Source of the DNA: Acuticoccus sp039034015
GTDB lineage: Bacteria; Pseudomonadota; Alphaproteobacteria; Rhizobiales; Amorphaceae
Assembly: GCA_039034015.1 (NCBI GenBank)
Contig: JBCCBM010000009.1
Span: 62,001 to 126,000 of the forward strand
Length of the DNA: 64,000 nt
Reading direction: 5' to 3'
The notes under the pieces are model-generated. The model was not told where the DNA came from and made no database searches. It was given only the letters and a program-made list of their open reading frames with translations. Within the stretch, counting starts at the first letter, position 1. Every line of letters begins with the position of its first letter. Positions 41,570 through 51,179 of the stretch are shown one piece after another. The position numbers were made by a program, and so were the translations under genes.

Positions 41570-44125
41570 GTGCGCACCGACACCGGAACCACCATCCGCC
41601 TCACCGACTACGCGCCCACCCCCTATGCCGCGCCCGACATCACAATGATGTTCGCCCTCCACCCCAAGGCGACTGTGGTCCGCACCACAACCACCTTCGA
41701 ACCGCGGGGCGAGGCCGCCGGCCCCCTCACCCTCGACGGTGACGGTCTCACCCTCACCGAAGCGCTCCTCGACGGCGTCTCCCTCACCGACACCGACATC
41801 GAAGCCACCCCCGACAGCTTCACCCTCAAAACCCCGCCCCAGCGCCGCTTCACGCTCACCCTCACCACCGTCCTCGCGCCCGACGACAACACCGAGCTCA
41901 TGGGCCTTTACCGGTCCAACGGCATCTACTGCACCCAGTGCGAGGCGGAAGGCTTCCGCCGCATCACCTACGCCTACGACCGCCCCGACGTCCTCTCCGT
42001 CTACGATGTGTGGATTGTCGGTGACAGCACCGATGACGTGCCGCTCCTGGCCAACGGCAACCTCATCAGCCGCGGCACCAGTGAAGGCCGCCCCACCGCC
42101 CACTGGCACGACCCGCACCCCAAACCGCCCTACCTCTTCGCCCTCGTCGCCGGCCCCCTCGACGCCCTCAACGACACGTTTGAAACCGCATCCGGCCGAT
42201 CCGTCGACCTTGCCATCTACGTCGAACCCGGCAAAACCCCGCGCGCCACCTACGCCATGGACGCTCTCAAACGCTCCATGCGCTGGGACGAGACCCGATT
42301 CGGCCGCGAATACGATCTCGATGTCTTCAACATCGTCGCCGTCAGCGATTTCAACATGGGCGCCATGGAGAACAAGGGCCTCAACGTCTTCAACGATGCC
42401 TATGTCCTCGCCGACCCGCGCCTTGCCACCGACAGCGATTACAACGGCATCGAAGCCGTCATCGCCCACGAATACTTTCACAACTGGACCGGCAACCGCA
42501 TCACCTGCCGCGACTGGTTCCAACTCTGCCTGAAGGAAGGGTTCACCGTCTTCCGCGACCAAGAGTTCACCGCCGACGTGCGCTCCCGCGGCGTCAAACG
42601 GGTGGAAGACGCCCGCCGCCTGCGCCTTGCCCAATTCCGGGAAGACGCGTCGCCCCTGCGCCACCCCGTCCGCCCCCAAAAATACGCCGAGATTTCGAAC
42701 CTTTACACAGCAACCGTCTACGAAAAGGGCGCCGAACTCGTCCGCATGGTCAAGACCATCGTGGGCGACGAGGCCTTCGCCGCCGGCTGCACCCACTATT
42801 TTGACACCCACGACGGCACCGCCGCCACGGTCGAAGACTTCCTCAAAAGCTTCAAAACCCTCGACCACGCCGCTTTCATGCCCTGGTACAACGAACCAGG
42901 CACTCCAACCGTGCGCGTCGACGAGGTTTTTGAAGACGGCACCTACATTGCGACCCTCACCCAAGTCCCCGCCGACGGCGCGAGCCCGAAGCCAATTCCC
43001 CTCCGCACCGCCCTCTTCATAAACGGCAAAGAGGCCCCGCTCCCATCGGTCACCGGCGCCACCACCAACGGCGACTGCATCACCCTTGGCGCCGACACCG
43101 CAACGCTCACGCTCGAGGTGGACAAAGCCCCCACCCTCTCAGTCCTGCGCGGCTTTTCCGCCCCCGTCCTCATCGAGCGCCCGCGGGACGAGGCGCGCGA
43201 CATTGCCCTCATCGCGCTGGAATCCGACCCATTTAGCGTGTGGGACGCCACCCAGCGCGTCCTCACCGCCACCATGCGCGACGCCTACGACGGCACCCCC
43301 CTCGCAACGGACGCCCTCAGCGACGCCCTCCACACCGCCATCACCAACACCGCGCTGGAACCGGCCCTTCGCGCCCTCCTTCTCACCCTCCCCACCCGCG
43401 GCGAGTTGGTCCGCGCCGTCGGCAGCGATGTGGACGCCGCCCGCATCGTCACCGCCCACACAAAAGTCCGCGACGCGCTCGCAAAGTCCCTCGCCGCCAC
43501 GCTCCTCACCCTCTCGGAGGCCGATCGCCCCGCCCCCGACGACGTGTCGGCCAAAGCCGCCGGCGCCCGCGCCCTCAACACCGTTGCCGAGCGCTACGCC
43601 GTCACCCAAACTGTCATTGACCGCGCCCGCTCCGCGCCCAACATGACCGAGCGCCTCGCGGCCCTCACAACGCTGATTGCCCACAGCGCGCCCGAAACCG
43701 ACGATGCGCTCGCAAGCTTCGAAACGGCCTTCTCCACCGAGCCCCTCGTCATGGACAAATACTTTGCGCTCCAGGCCGCGCGGGACGATGGCGCCCCCCT
43801 CGTGCGCGTGAAGGCGCTGATGGCGCACCCCGGCTTCAGCCTCAAAAACCCCAACCGCACCCGCGCCCTGATCGGCGCCTTCACCGCCAACATTGCCGCC
43901 TTCCACGCCGCCGACGGTTCTGGCTACCGCTTCATCGGCGAGATCATCGCCCACCTCGACGGCGAAAACCCCCAACTCGCCGCCCGCCTCGCCACCACCT
44001 TCGGCGAGGCCCGCCGCTACGATGCCCCCCGCCGCGAGGCAGCCGACGCCACCCTCAAATCCCTCGCCGAATCCGCAAAATCCTCAGACGTCGCCGACAT
44101 CGTACGCCGCCTCCGCGGCGCATAG
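41570..44125 (+). CDS. pepN: Aminopeptidase N (M1 family)
   Basis: An 851-residue M1 aminopeptidase: GAMEN exopeptidase motif at NMGAMENKGLNVF and zinc site HEYFHNW with the second Glu in LKEGFTVFRDQEF. The C-terminal half is the helical DUF3458 domains. It removes N-terminal residues from peptides in the cytoplasm. GTG at 41570 follows GGGAGG. Ends seven bases from the convergent TPP enzyme. Confidence 0.96.
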   Translation: MRTDTGTTIRLTDYAPTPYAAPDITMMFALHPKATVVRTTTTFEPRGEAAGPLTLDGDGLTLTEALLDGVSLTDTDIEATPDSFTLKTPPQRRFTLTLTTVLAPDDNTELMGLYRSNGIYCTQCEAEGFRRITYAYDRPDVLSVYDVWIVGDSTDDVPLLANGNLISRGTSEGRPTAHWHDPHPKPPYLFALVAGPLDALNDTFETASGRSVDLAIYVEPGKTPRATYAMDALKRSMRWDETRFGREYDLDVFNIVAVSDFNMGAMENKGLNVFNDAYVLADPRLATDSDYNGIEAVIAHEYFHNWTGNRITCRDWFQLCLKEGFTVFRDQEFTADVRSRGVKRVEDARRLRLAQFREDASPLRHPVRPQKYAEISNLYTATVYEKGAELVRMVKTIVGDEAFAAGCTHYFDTHDGTAATVEDFLKSFKTLDHAAFMPWYNEPGTPTVRVDEVFEDGTYIATLTQVPADGASPKPIPLRTALFINGKEAPLPSVTGATTNGDCITLGADTATLTLEVDKAPTLSVLRGFSAPVLIERPRDEARDIALIALESDPFSVWDATQRVLTATMRDAYDGTPLATDALSDALHTAITNTALEPALRALLLTLPTRGELVRAVGSDVDAARIVTAHTKVRDALAKSLAATLLTLSEADRPAPDDVSAKAAGARALNTVAERYAVTQTVIDRARSAPNMTERLAALTTLIAHSAPETDDALASFETAFSTEPLVMDKYFALQAARDDGAPLVRVKALMAHPGFSLKNPNRTRALIGAFTANIAAFHAADGSGYRFIGEIIAHLDGENPQLAARLATTFGEARRYDAPRREAADATLKSLAESAKSSDVADIVRRLRGA

Positions 44126-44132
44126 CCGCTGT

Positions 44133-45845
44133 TTAGGCGACGCGGTCACCCTTCTTCACGGTGACCGCCCGGCTGTCGGCCGCCGGCAACATCTTTGCAG
44201 CGTCCCGGGTCACCATCACATCAAGCACGGTCGGCCGGTCCCCGGGGGCAAACGCCCGGGCAAACGCGCCGGCAAGCTCCGTCGGCGCGCTCACCCGCTC
44301 GCCAAGGGCCCCCATCGCGCGGGCAACGGCGGCATAATCTGTCTGCCGAAGGTCAGAGGACTGATACGCCCCCTCGCCGTACATCAGGTGCTGAAGCGCC
44401 TTCACGTAGCCGGACGCCGCGTTGTTCACCACCACAATCGTAATCGCAAGGTTCATGCGGATCGCCGTCTCAAGCTCCCCCAACACCATGTTGAAGCCGC
44501 CATCCCCGGTGAGCGCCACCACCGTGCGCTCGGGCGCGGCAAGCTTGGCCCCCATCGCGCCCGGCAACCCATAGCCGATGGACGCAAACCCCCGATCGGG
44601 CACAAAGGCGCGCCCCGGCACCCGCGTGTCAAAGAAAAGCCCGCCCCAGTGCGCGGCAAACCCACCATCGGCGACAAAAATTCCGTTGTCGGGAAGCGCG
44701 GCGCGCAGCTCCGTGATCAGCCGGCCCATGCCAATGGGCGTCGAAGAATCCTCAATCCGCTCCCGCGCGGTCTCAAACCAAGCCGCCTTCGCCGTCGCAA
44801 TCTCATCAAGATAATGCGGCCGGCCAGGCCCAACCCCAAGGGCGGCATGAAGGTCAGCAAGACCCTCCCGAACATCCCCCCAAAGCCGCACCGTCGGCCG
44901 ATAGGTCCGCCCCATCTCCTCCGCCACGATATCAAGGTGGATCACCGTCTTGCCCGCCGCCGGCACCACATACCGCTTGGTCGCGATCTCGCCCAGCTTA
45001 CAGCCGGCCACCAAAATCACGTCCGCCGCCTCAATCATGGCGTTGGCGACACGGTCGTAACGTCCAAAAAGCCCCAGCGAGAGCCCGTCCACACAAGGGA
45101 TCGCGCCCTTGCCCGTCAGCGTGTGCGCAACCGGGATGTGATGGGCCCGCGCAAACGCCGTCAACGCCTCCGCCGCGCCCGAAAGGTGCACCCCACCGCC
45201 CGCCAAAACCACCGGCCGCTTGGCGCCCGCCAACAGCGCCGCCGCCCGCTCCACCCCATCCGCGGCCGGCCGGCAGCGCACGGCGGGCGCGGCCTCAAAC
45301 GCTGCGTCGATCGCAAACGCATCCTCATCAAACCCATGGGTGCCGTGGGCGACATCCTCCGGAATGTCGAGCACCACCGGGCCCGGCCGGCCGCTGGTCG
45401 CAATCTCAAAGGCCCGGCGCGCCAGCTCCGGCACCCGCGCAACGCTCTCGGCGCGCAAAAACGCCTTCACCGCCGGGCGCAAAATGGCGGCCTGGTCGGT
45501 CTCCTGCGTCATATTCTTGCCCGCATGGTCGCGGTTCGCATCGCCCACAATCGCCACCACAGGGGAGCCCGCGTTCAGCGCCTCCACAAGCCCCGTCACA
45601 AGGTTGGTGGCGCCCGGCCCCAGCGTCGCATCGCAAAGCCCTACCCGGCCCGAAACCTTGGCATAGGCATCGGCCAAGAACGCGGCCGACCGCTCATCAT
45701 TGATGAGATGGTGGGAGAGCGAAAGCCGCCGGCACGCGTCATAAAACGGCAGCAGTTGAAAGCCGCCCATCCCAAAGATCGGCCCCGCACCCGCGGCCTT
45801 TAACGTGCGGGCGAGCGCCTCGCCCCCGGTCATCTCGTTTTGCAT
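44133..45845 (-). CDS. Acetolactate-synthase-like TPP-dependent enzyme
   Basis: A 570-residue member of the TPP decarboxylase/synthase superfamily. The N-terminal Pyr domain has the catalytic Glu in NDERSAAFLADAY, the central domain follows, and the C-terminal PP domain has the TPP/Mg motif GDGGFNMVLGELETAI...NN. The substrate is not evident. It is the last gene of a minus-strand operon with two SDRs and a TRAP importer, so it likely decarboxylates or ligates an imported 2-oxo acid. A start 12 bases into the frame is also possible. Confidence 0.88.
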   Translation of the reverse strand: MQNEMTGGEALARTLKAAGAGPIFGMGGFQLLPFYDACRRLSLSHHLINDERSAAFLADAYAKVSGRVGLCDATLGPGATNLVTGLVEALNAGSPVVAIVGDANRDHAGKNMTQETDQAAILRPAVKAFLRAESVARVPELARRAFEIATSGRPGPVVLDIPEDVAHGTHGFDEDAFAIDAAFEAAPAVRCRPAADGVERAAALLAGAKRPVVLAGGGVHLSGAAEALTAFARAHHIPVAHTLTGKGAIPCVDGLSLGLFGRYDRVANAMIEAADVILVAGCKLGEIATKRYVVPAAGKTVIHLDIVAEEMGRTYRPTVRLWGDVREGLADLHAALGVGPGRPHYLDEIATAKAAWFETARERIEDSSTPIGMGRLITELRAALPDNGIFVADGGFAAHWGGLFFDTRVPGRAFVPDRGFASIGYGLPGAMGAKLAAPERTVVALTGDGGFNMVLGELETAIRMNLAITIVVVNNAASGYVKALQHLMYGEGAYQSSDLRQTDYAAVARAMGALGERVSAPTELAGAFARAFAPGDRPTVLDVMVTRDAAKMLPAADSRAVTVKKGDRVA

Positions 45846-45846
45846 C

Positions 45847-46626
45847 TCAACTGCCCCGCCGGATTGCCGCCTGGCTCTGCGCGATCGTCACACCCATGCC
45901 GGACGCCATGTAGCCGCCATCCACAAAGAGCGTTTGGCCCGACACATAGCCCGCCTCATCGCTCACCAAAAACGCCACGGTGTCGGCAACCTCCGCCGCC
46001 GTGCCATAGCGCCCCGCGGGGATGGTCCGCTGATAGTCCGCCCGCTGTTCGGCCGTGTGGTTTGCGCGCGAGAGGGGCGTGTCCACAGGCCCGGGCGACA
46101 CCGCGTTCGCCGTGATCCCATAGGGCCCCAGCTCCAGCGCCATCTGCGCCACAAGGTGCGTGAGCCCCGCCTTCGACACCCCGTAGGCCGTCCGCCCAAA
46201 CCCCGCGCGCGAGCCCGAGATGGACGAGATCGCCACCATCCGCCCCGGCGCGCGGGCCGCCACAAGGTCCCGCGCGGCGAGCTGAAAAAGGTCAAACGCG
46301 GCCACAAGGTTGATGGCCACCGTGCGCTCAAAGACGGCCCGTTCCGTGTCCAAAAACGGCGTCACACTCGCAATCCCCGCCGCGTGGATCACAATGCCGA
46401 AGGGCCCCGCAAAGCGCGCCGCCTCGGCATAGCCGTCGCGCAGCGCCGCAGGGTCGGCCAAATCGCACGAAAGGCCCAGAGCATCGGGAAGGTCCGCTGC
46501 CCGGTCCGCCACCGCCGAGCCAAGGTCGATCAACACAACCTTGCGCCCCTCACACAGCCGGGCGGCCATGGCAAAGCCCAGCGCCCCCGCGCCCCCCGTC
46601 ACCAAAACGGACCGCGGCACACTCAT
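45847..46626 (-). CDS. SDR-family oxidoreductase 1
   Basis: A 259-residue classical SDR with cofactor loop TGGAGALGFAMA, the NxxG-like HAAGIAS, Ser in SSISGSRAG, and Tyr-x3-Lys in YGVSK. It probably uses NAD(P)(H); substrate unknown. ATG at 46626 overlaps the second SDR gene stop (ATGA). One base precedes the start of the TPP gene. Confidence 0.9.
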   Translation of the reverse strand: MSVPRSVLVTGGAGALGFAMAARLCEGRKVVLIDLGSAVADRAADLPDALGLSCDLADPAALRDGYAEAARFAGPFGIVIHAAGIASVTPFLDTERAVFERTVAINLVAAFDLFQLAARDLVAARAPGRMVAISSISGSRAGFGRTAYGVSKAGLTHLVAQMALELGPYGITANAVSPGPVDTPLSRANHTAEQRADYQRTIPAGRYGTAAEVADTVAFLVSDEAGYVSGQTLFVDGGYMASGMGVTIAQSQAAIRRGS

Positions 46627-47420
46627 TGGGACGGTACCATCAGCGTCAGCCCCCCATCCACCGGCAGCACCGCCCCTGTGATGTAGGCCGCCTCGTCCGA
46701 CGCCAGGAAAAGCGCGGCCTGCGCCACATCAAACGCCGTGCCCTGCCGCTTCATGGGCGGGATCGCGGCGCGGCGGGCGGCAAGGTTTTGCGCGTCCGCC
46801 ACCTTGCCGGCTATGGCGTGGGCCACGTGCGGCGTGTCGATGAGCCCCGGCATCACAACGTTGGCGCGGATCCCGTCCGCAGCATGGGCGACGGCAATGG
46901 TCGCGCAAAGCCGGTTGAGCGCCGCCTTCGAGGCTTCATAGGAGGCGTAGGCGTAGCCGCCCGCCGCAACCGCGGCCACCGATGAGACAAACACAAACGC
47001 CCCTCCGCCCGCGGCCCCCATGGCCGGGATCGCCGCCTTGGCCGCCAAAAATGCCCCATCAAGGTTGATGGCAAAGACGCGCCGCCAGTCGGCCAGCGCC
47101 TCGTCCATCACCCCGCCCGGCGCGTTCATGCCAACATTATAGTGGACCACATCAACCCCGCCCCACAGGCGGGTCGCCTCCGCAACGGCAGACGCCGCCG
47201 CGCCCTCCTCGGTCACATCGGCGCAAAACGGGGCGCTGCGCCCCCCCTCGGCCGCAATCAGCGCCACCGTCTCCTCCGCGGCCGAAGGGTTGCGGTCCAC
47301 ACACAGAACCGCCGCGCCCTCCCGCGCAAAGAGCACCGCCGCCGCCTTCCCATTGCCCCAGCCCGCCCCGATGGAGCCCGCGCCAAACACCACCGCACGC
47401 TTGGTCGCAAGCCGCCCCAT
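46623..47420 (-). CDS. SDR-family oxidoreductase 2
   Basis: A 265-residue classical SDR: FGAGSIGAGWGNGKAAA cofactor loop, SSVAAVAAGG, and the active-site YEASK. The loop Gly pattern differs from SDR 1, so the two are not recent copies. ATG at 47420 overlaps the dctM stop (ATGA); a longer in-frame start at 47642 would lie in dctM and is rejected. Confidence 0.9.
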   Translation of the reverse strand: MGRLATKRAVVFGAGSIGAGWGNGKAAAVLFAREGAAVLCVDRNPSAAEETVALIAAEGGRSAPFCADVTEEGAAASAVAEATRLWGGVDVVHYNVGMNAPGGVMDEALADWRRVFAINLDGAFLAAKAAIPAMGAAGGGAFVFVSSVAAVAAGGYAYASYEASKAALNRLCATIAVAHAADGIRANVVMPGLIDTPHVAHAIAGKVADAQNLAARRAAIPPMKRQGTAFDVAQAALFLASDEAAYITGAVLPVDGGLTLMVPSQ

Positions 47421-48787
47421 CAGTTTGAGAGCGCCCGCGGCAACCACAACACAAGGTCTGGGAAGGTGATCGCAAGCGCAAGAACGATCAACTGAAGCAC
47501 CACAAACGGAATAATCCCGCGATAAATCACCCCCATGGACACAAGGTTCCCCGCCGCGCCTTTGAGGTAAAAGAGTGCAAACCCAAACGGCGGCGTCAAA
47601 AAGCTTGTTTGAAGATTGACCGCCACAAGAACGGCAAACCAATAAACAAGGTCACCCCGCGCCACATGGTCGCCAAGGTCCATGATCGCGACAATGGGCG
47701 CAAAGATCGGCAACACAATCAGCGTGATCTCGATCCAATCGAAGAAAAAGCCCATGGCGAAGATCATCACCATCATCGCAAACAGCAAGCCCCAGTCGCC
47801 AAGGGCCAACGACTGCGCCGTCTCCACAAGAAACGCGTCACCGCCGATCTTCTTGAAGATATATGAAAACGCAGTCGCCCCCACAAAGATGAAGAACAAC
47901 ATCGCAACAGTGCGGACCGACCCATCCGCACTGTCAAACAACACTTTTGGTGTGAGCCGCCCCCGCAGCGCGCCCAAAAGCAGCGCCCCCACCGCGCCAA
48001 CCCCGGCCGCCTCCGTCGGCGTTGCAATGCCGCCCAGGATGGAGCCGAGCACCATCGTGATCAGCGCGATCGGCACCAAAAGCGCCACCACCGTCTGTAG
48101 GAAGAGGCCGTCACGCTCCTCGGGCGGCAGCGGCGGGGCCTTTGGCGCCACCTCAGGCCGCGCGGCGCTGTAAAGCGTGATGAAGAGGACATAAAGCGCC
48201 GACAGCACCAACCCCGGAAGGAGCGCCGACATGAAGAGCCGGCCGATGGAGACCGACAAAAGGTCCCCCATGAACACCAGCATGATCGAGGGGGGGATCA
48301 AGATGCCAAGCGTCCCCGCCGAGGCAACGGTGCCTGCCGCGAGCGACGGCCGGTAGCCGCCCGACAGCATTGTGGGCAGCGCCAACACCGTCAGCATCAC
48401 CACCGATGCGCCGATGATCCCGGTGGCGGCGGCCAAGATCGTCCCCATCAGCACAACCGCAAGGCCGAGCCCGCCAGGCACCACACGCAAAAGCCGCTGG
48501 AGCGTCAAAAGCAGATCTTCCGCGATCCGCGTTCGCTCCATCACCAGCCCCATGAAGATGAACATGGGCGCGGCCACCAAGACCGGGTTTTCGATGGTCC
48601 CACCAAAAATCCGGTTTGGGATGAGTGTCGCGTGGATGAGCCGCATCTCGCCAATCAGAATAGCAATAATGCCAAAGATGAGGCTCACACCCATCAACAT
48701 GACCGCCACCGGCGCGCCCGAAAACAGCGCCACAATGAGCGCCAAAAACATCAAGCCCGGCAAAAGATCGGCAAACATCTCAACCAT
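47420..48787 (-). CDS. dctM: TRAP transporter large permease (DctM-like)
   Basis: A 455-residue DctM subunit with about 12 membrane spans, including the conserved GILIPPSIMLVFMGDL and FFFDWIEITLIVLPIFAPIV regions. It is the sodium-driven channel. ATG at 48787 gives the family length and overlaps dctQ by eight bases; there is no strong ribosome-binding site, so coupling is likely. Confidence 0.92.
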   Translation of the reverse strand: MVEMFADLLPGLMFLALIVALFSGAPVAVMLMGVSLIFGIIAILIGEMRLIHATLIPNRIFGGTIENPVLVAAPMFIFMGLVMERTRIAEDLLLTLQRLLRVVPGGLGLAVVLMGTILAAATGIIGASVVMLTVLALPTMLSGGYRPSLAAGTVASAGTLGILIPPSIMLVFMGDLLSVSIGRLFMSALLPGLVLSALYVLFITLYSAARPEVAPKAPPLPPEERDGLFLQTVVALLVPIALITMVLGSILGGIATPTEAAGVGAVGALLLGALRGRLTPKVLFDSADGSVRTVAMLFFIFVGATAFSYIFKKIGGDAFLVETAQSLALGDWGLLFAMMVMIFAMGFFFDWIEITLIVLPIFAPIVAIMDLGDHVARGDLVYWFAVLVAVNLQTSFLTPPFGFALFYLKGAAGNLVSMGVIYRGIIPFVVLQLIVLALAITFPDLVLWLPRALSN

Positions 48788-49349
48788 AGGGCCGGTTCTT
48801 CGACACGAGTGTTTTCGACCGCTCAAACGGCGTCTCAATGAGGTGCGGCGCCCGCAGCGCAACAATGGCCCGCAGCGCCACCGACAGCCCGCCGCAGATG
48901 GTCAACACCGCAGATGCCGGAACAGCTGCCTTGATGATCCACCGGTTTGAAAGACCAATTCCCCCCGGCGAGCCCTCCCCGCGCACAAATGCACGCTCGG
49001 CAAACTCATAGCCGTAGATTGCCACAAAGGTCATAAACGGGACCAGGAAGAGAAGAACCGCAAAAACCTCAATCCAAAGCCGCGTTCGGTTGGAAAGGTT
49101 GAGCGCGAACACATCAATACGCACGTGCGCATCTTTCAAATACGCATACCCGAATGCGAGCACCGCAATGGCCCCGTGCAAGTGCCACTCAAGCTCTTGC
49201 AACATGAATGAGCCGGTGGCGAAAAACCGCCGCCCGATCACATCGTAAAGGATCACCGCGGCGAGCACGAACAAGAGCGCCCCGCACAGAACCGCAAACG
49301 CCCGGCACGGGATCGCCAAAACGTCCGCAATCCGCAAAAGCTTACGCAT
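48780..49349 (-). CDS. dctQ: TRAP transporter small permease (DctQ-like)
   Basis: A 189-residue four-span DctQ subunit (AVILYDVIGRRFFATGSFMLQELEWHLHGAI is the typical signature). ATG at 49349 is chosen; an in-frame GTG at 49391 would add 14 residues. The ribosome-binding site is weak. Supports DctM and DctP. Confidence 0.85.
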   Translation of the reverse strand: MRKLLRIADVLAIPCRAFAVLCGALLFVLAAVILYDVIGRRFFATGSFMLQELEWHLHGAIAVLAFGYAYLKDAHVRIDVFALNLSNRTRLWIEVFAVLLFLVPFMTFVAIYGYEFAERAFVRGEGSPGGIGLSNRWIIKAAVPASAVLTICGGLSVALRAIVALRAPHLIETPFERSKTLVSKNRPYG

Positions 49350-49397
49350 GGAAAACGCCAAAGATGGCGGAGCGCAAAAACGCCCCGCCACACGCCA

Positions 49398-50426
49398 TCA
49401 CTTCAGGTAACCGTAGCTGGCCCACTCCGCGTACTGCTCGCGAAACTCTGAAAAGCTCGCCCAGACCTCGCCGAACTCTTCGTCCTCTTCGCTCATCTCC
49501 GCGGCAACCTCGTCCCAAGCGCCCTTAAACGCGTCCAGCATCTCGGGGCTCCACCGCTGGAACGCCACGCCGGCCTCCCGCAACGTCGCCATCGGCGCCA
49601 GTTGCATGGATTCGCCCCGCGCCATGGTCCGCGTCACGTTCGCGGCGCAAACCTCCTGGATCACGGCCCGGTGCTGGTCCGACAGCCCCTCCCACCGGTC
49701 TTTGTTGACGATGAACGTGATCAACGAGGTCTGCTGGTGCCAACCCGGGAAGTAATAGTTGTTGGCATAGGTGTTCATCTCAAGGTTCAGGTCGATCGCA
49801 GGAAAGCTGATCTCCGCCGAATCGATCGTCCCCAGCCGAAGCGCCGTCATCGTGTCCGCCGGCGGCAGCGACTGCGCCTGCACGCCAAGTTTTTGCAACA
49901 CCCGCGCGCCAAGCCCAAAGATGCGCATTTTGAGGCCCTGAAGGTCCTCAACGCTCTCAATCGGCTCGCGGAACCAGCCGGACGCCTCCGGCACCAACAC
50001 CGCGCAAAGCTCGGAGTGGATGTCAAAGCGGGCGCCAATCTCGTTCCATTTCTCACCGCCGCCGCCATTATACCACCAGGCGACGTATTCCTTCACGTCC
50101 GGCCCAAAGGGAACCGCCGTAAAGAGCCCCGCCGCCGGGATTACACCTTGCGCAAAGCCCGGCGAATACCAGCCCGCGTCCACCGCGCCGGTGGAAACAG
50201 CGTCCCAAATCTCATTCGAGGCGACAATCGCGCCAGGATCGTTGAATTCAATCTCAAGGTCACCGCCGGTCAGCAGCGACACGCGCTCCCCAAGGGCCCG
50301 GCCCGTATCCCCCAAAAGCGGCAACGTGCCGGCATAGATCGATTGCATGACCAGCGTCTCCGCCTTTGCGGCCGACACCATCGACAGTGCGGCCAGCGCC
50401 GCAACCGTTGCGTGGAACGTCTTCAT
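49398..50426 (-). CDS. dctP: TRAP transporter substrate-binding protein (DctP; TakP-like)
   Basis: A 342-residue periplasmic receptor with a signal peptide cleaved after AKA (residue 22). WFREPIESVEDLQGLKMRIFG and the NNYYFPGWHQQTSLI segment resemble the TakP group that binds 2-oxo acids. Ligand assignment is inference. First gene of a six-gene operon (dctP-dctQ-dctM-SDR-SDR-TPP enzyme); GGGAGG precedes ATG at 50426. Confidence 0.88.
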   Translation of the reverse strand: MKTFHATVAALAALSMVSAAKAETLVMQSIYAGTLPLLGDTGRALGERVSLLTGGDLEIEFNDPGAIVASNEIWDAVSTGAVDAGWYSPGFAQGVIPAAGLFTAVPFGPDVKEYVAWWYNGGGGEKWNEIGARFDIHSELCAVLVPEASGWFREPIESVEDLQGLKMRIFGLGARVLQKLGVQAQSLPPADTMTALRLGTIDSAEISFPAIDLNLEMNTYANNYYFPGWHQQTSLITFIVNKDRWEGLSDQHRAVIQEVCAANVTRTMARGESMQLAPMATLREAGVAFQRWSPEMLDAFKGAWDEVAAEMSEEDEEFGEVWASFSEFREQYAEWASYGYLK

Positions 50427-50513
50427 GAACCCTCCCGAGCGGTTCTTGTTGGTTGCCAGGACTGTGGCACGTTAAACCCCCAACGCAAAGGCACCCCCGG
50501 ACCCGCCCACACC

Positions 50514-51179
50514 ATGTTCGTTTCCCACGCCCACCGCTTCATCTTCCTGCGCACCGAAAAGACCGGCGGCACCAGCCTTGATGCGGCCCTGCGCGCGGTT
50601 TTCGACGAGGGCATCACCTTCCCCGGCCAAGTCCGCCCCAGCTGGTCCAAAAAACTGCCCTTCAGCTACGGCGGCCTCCAGCGAAGGGCCCCGCGCCTCT
50701 TCGGCCTTCACCCCCACGCCACCGCCGCCGACGCCAGAGCCGTCCTCGGCAAATCCGTGTTCGACAGCTATTTCAAGTTCGCCGTCGAGCGGAACCCGTG
50801 GGACCGCCAGATCTCGCTCTACACCCACCGCGAGTGGAAAAAAGGCAAAGACAACAAGAACTTCGACAAGGACATGCAAAGCATCCTCTATCGATCAACC
50901 GAGCTTTGCCGCCTCAACAATTTTGCCATGTACGCCATCGATGGAGCCGTCGTCTGCGACCGTGTGCTCGACTACGCCACCCTCCACGACGACCTCAAAA
51001 CCCTCGCCACTGAACGCGGGTGGCCCGACATCACCGCCCACCTCCCCCGCCTTCGCCAATATTCCGGCGAGCGCCCCCATTACTCCACATACTATTCCGA
51101 CGAAACGCGAGACCTCATCGCCCGCTGGTACAAAAGCGAGATCAACGCCTTCAACTACACGTTTGACGACCGCCGCTAA
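50514..51179 (+). CDS. Sulfotransferase-family protein
   Basis: A 221-residue protein of the sulfotransferase family that acts on glycans and lipids. The PAPS 5'-phosphosulfate loop is RTEKTGGTSLDAAL near the N-terminus and the 3'-phosphate motif is FKFAVERNPWDRQISLY (about residues 95-111). The acceptor is unknown. It lies alone between the TRAP operon (divergent) and the E1 operon, which it meets convergently with a three-base stop overlap (CTAA). The start ATG at 50514 has no clear ribosome-binding site. Confidence 0.85.
   Translation: MFVSHAHRFIFLRTEKTGGTSLDAALRAVFDEGITFPGQVRPSWSKKLPFSYGGLQRRAPRLFGLHPHATAADARAVLGKSVFDSYFKFAVERNPWDRQISLYTHREWKKGKDNKNFDKDMQSILYRSTELCRLNNFAMYAIDGAVVCDRVLDYATLHDDLKTLATERGWPDITAHLPRLRQYSGERPHYSTYYSDETRDLIARWYKSEINAFNYTFDDRR

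Noticed and set aside
46623..47642. Longer start for the second SDR at 47642
   Set aside because: It would run through the end of dctM; the ATG at 47420 overlaps the dctM stop and gives the usual SDR length.
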